A stretch of DNA of 64,000 nucleotides from Rhizobium mayense (GTDB taxonomy: Bacteria > Pseudomonadota > Alphaproteobacteria > Rhizobiales > Rhizobiaceae): positions 1 to 64,000 of the forward strand of contig NZ_JARFYM010000015.1 in the NCBI RefSeq assembly GCF_030272705.1, given 5' to 3'. Position 1 is the first letter of the stretch; every line of letters starts with the position of its first letter. Below are positions 62,326-64,000 of the stretch, piece after piece. Below the pieces are notes generated by a model that did no database searches, had not been told where the DNA came from, and saw nothing but the letters and a program-made list of their open reading frames with translations. Both the position numbers and the translations under genes were made by a program.

Positions 62326-62925
62326 TCAACGGGCTCTCAGAGTGATCCTTGGTCCATCCGGGATCAGGACGATCATCGCGAATTTCCAAAGCCCGGCGTC
62401 TCTCTTGAACATGGTTACAAGCGTCGCGGTGTAGTCGAGCACGGGTGTCTCGATCCCAGTGAATTGTATGGTCACAGCGATAGTCGATTTGCCCTCAACC
62501 GTATCGTTGTCCACGACGTTGAGAAGGGTGTTGCTTTCGATATGTCGTCTCCGACTGGTATTTCCCATCAGGGAGTTTATCTGATTGATATGTTCAATCA
62601 GCTGTGCCTTGCCGGTCGTCTTTTCTAGTTGGACGCGCCCTGCGTCGCACAACTCGTAAGACACGCTATCAAGCAGCATGGCGTCCACGCCTTGATCGCT
62701 CGCGTCGTCCAGCGCCCAATTGTAACGATGCAATAGGTCCATGATCTCTTGCCGATCGGACGGTGGAGGATTTACCACAGTGCGAAGATAATCCGGTCTA
62801 AGAAAGAAGCTGCACTGTGGTGTCTGCGCTTCTGCCGTGCCCACGAATGCAAGCCCGGCACCTACGCCGAGTGCCAATCCAGCCAGTTGCAGACGAGCTG
62901 AGTATTTTTTCCCCATGGATGTCAT
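62326..62925 (-). CDS. Exported SnoaL-like (NTF2-fold) protein
   Basis: The 199-residue protein has a signal peptide (LAGLALGVGAGLAFVGTAEA, cleavage near residue 33) and a SnoaL/NTF2-like domain: DRQEIMDLLHRYNWALDDASDQGVDAMLLDSV followed by GKAQLIEHINQ and TIQFTGIETPVLDYTATLV. The fold usually makes cone-shaped ligand pockets; family members include isomerases and lyases. It is the middle of three exported proteins read in the same direction. Confidence 0.75.
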   Translation of the reverse strand: MTSMGKKYSARLQLAGLALGVGAGLAFVGTAEAQTPQCSFFLRPDYLRTVVNPPPSDRQEIMDLLHRYNWALDDASDQGVDAMLLDSVSYELCDAGRVQLEKTTGKAQLIEHINQINSLMGNTSRRRHIESNTLLNVVDNDTVEGKSTIAVTIQFTGIETPVLDYTATLVTMFKRDAGLWKFAMIVLIPDGPRITLRAR

Positions 62926-63010
62926 GCTTTGCCCCCCACCAATGACGAATGATATGTATTAAACGAAGAGACAATTTATGCGAGTACACGCCGAGGTCGA
63001 AGCTGCTTTC

Positions 63011-64000
63011 TCAGGCAATCGCAGACGGAAGAATGTTGCGGCGGACGAAGACGTTTTGGAATACGTCTCGGACAGCCGGACCGCGCCCGAGACCGGGACC
63101 GAGGCTCGCCTCCACCATTGCTGCCGCAATGCTTGCATAGAAACCTGGGACGAAGGGCGCTTCCCTTAAACCTTCGACCAGAATGTCTCGCATATCACAG
63201 CTGACCTGCTGCAAATCCTCGGGTTCAAGCGGTCTGTTGCCCGCCTTGATTGCAAGCATACCGGCGAGAATTTCGAAGAAGGCACCGGTGAATACCCTGG
63301 AAAACGAGTGCGGATTGGCCGCGACCGTTTCAGGCGGGCCTGCAGCCATCAGCCCGGCAGGGTCGCTATAGGGATGATTATTCCACGCATTGCGCAGGCA
63401 ATCGGCGTCGGCCTCGTCCTGGTTCTCCATGCGCAGGGCAGCCCCGAACTGCGGGGCTATTCGCGACAGGATCGAGCTAGTCCAGAAGTTCTGGCCCGTT
63501 TCAGCGAGCACAGCGGCGCAAAACGTGGGGATCTGCAACGCGCAGAGTATGGCGCTCATGTCGCCAAACGATTCATGGAAGGCGTCAGTCTCCACAAGAT
63601 GTCTGTTGAACAAGTCAGAGCGGATAGCATCCAGAACGGCGTGACCGAGTTCGTGACGAAGCAGATCGGGACTGGCGCCGGAATAGACGACGATGGCCGT
63701 GTTTCCGGCGGGCGAGCCGTGATAGAAATTCAAAGCCTGCCCGTCATACTCAGATTGCAGATCCTCCCCTCGATCGAGAAAAACGTCGAGAACCGCAGAG
63801 CCATTCCACTCGGCTGGCGGCTTCGTACTCGCAGCCCAGAAGTCCGCAGCTCTCCTTAACGTTGCCGCAGCATTCCAGTATCGGAATTCTGCGGTTGCCG
63901 GGTCGTCGCTAAAGGGCGGTGCCGCGGGAAAATTAAAACCCAGCGGCAGTCTGCTGACGTCAGGTATCGGGGCGGTTGTGCGCCGATCCACAGCAGGATC
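63011..64000 (-). CDS. HExxH metalloprotease-like protein (5' end beyond the window)
   Basis: At least 326 residues are visible. The zinc motif HELGH occurs in LLRHELGHAVLDAI, and about 23 residues later HESFGDM gives the E-x-x-x-D third-ligand pattern of thermolysin-like gluzincins. The rest has no recognised domain. A GTG at 63991 could start it, but the frame stays open to the edge (no stop to 64000), so the true start and any signal peptide lie outside. It precedes the SnoaL-like gene by 85 bases and may head this operon. Confidence 0.7.
   Translation of the reverse strand, partial: DPAVDRRTTAPIPDVSRLPLGFNFPAAPPFSDDPATAEFRYWNAAATLRRAADFWAASTKPPAEWNGSAVLDVFLDRGEDLQSEYDGQALNFYHGSPAGNTAIVVYSGASPDLLRHELGHAVLDAIRSDLFNRHLVETDAFHESFGDMSAILCALQIPTFCAAVLAETGQNFWTSSILSRIAPQFGAALRMENQDEADADCLRNAWNNHPYSDPAGLMAAGPPETVAANPHSFSRVFTGAFFEILAGMLAIKAGNRPLEPEDLQQVSCDMRDILVEGLREAPFVPGFYASIAAAMVEASLGPGLGRGPAVRDVFQNVFVRRNILPSAIA

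Overview
The window looks like part of a large secondary replicon (plasmid or chromid) of a Rhizobium-group alphaproteobacterium. The main reason is a complete repABC replication and partition cassette at 44.9-48.8 kb, with a recognisable counter-transcribed RNA between repB and repC. The high-GC, tightly coupled operons with ATGA stop/start overlaps and the family content (IalB-like, DUF992, SAM-cyclase-ATPase, MocR, kdp) fit that group. I see no rRNA, tRNA, CRISPR array or intact insertion sequence.

Layout. 0.1-5.7 kb: small metabolic genes (P-loop kinase, WrbA-like flavoprotein, luciferase-like monooxygenase, hotdog thioesterase, amidase, pirin). 6.1-18.2 kb: a catabolic block with a GMC oxidoreductase, a MocR regulator, an enolase-superfamily dehydratase translationally coupled to an aldehyde dehydrogenase, a four-gene ABC importer, and an opposing iron-dependent alcohol dehydrogenase followed by a frameshifted, truncated amidase. 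18.3-20.5 kb: an FNR/FixK-type box, a small conserved ORF, an AraC regulator and a 21-bp-spaced direct repeat. 20.5-28.1 kb: a surface-adhesion operon with a 1613-residue trimeric autotransporter and four small exported or membrane proteins, two of them IalB-like; a diguanylate cyclase follows. 29.6-38.8 kb: a high-affinity potassium uptake operon in the order kdpF-(27-aa peptide)-kdpA-kdpC-kdpB-kdpD-kdpE, faced by an orphan response regulator that lacks the phospho-acceptor aspartate. 39.0-44.5 kb: single genes (Tim44-like, anion permease, bactofilin-like, MarR, beta-hydroxyacid dehydrogenase, DUF488). 44.9-49.3 kb: repABC. 49.7-56.8 kb: polysaccharide-lyase-like secreted protein, M20 peptidase, MHYT-GGDEF-EAL protein, class III cyclase, DUF992. 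56.9-64 kb: a minus-strand run of a SAM-cyclase-ATPase-TPR protein, a two-CxxCH exported protein, a SnoaL-like exported protein and an HExxH metalloprotease that runs into the right edge.

How it may work together. The replicon carries accessory functions: uptake and oxidation of an unidentified carbon source under MocR control, K+ scavenging, and a surface adhesin whose promoter carries an AraC-like direct repeat next to an AraC gene. Four predicted cyclic-nucleotide enzymes (two c-di-GMP, two cAMP-type) suggest strong second-messenger input. The most unusual items are the adhesin-IalB operon, the duplicated antisense-RNA target in repABC, the rearranged kdp operon with an extra micropeptide and degenerate regulator, and the exported protease/di-haem cluster at the right end.
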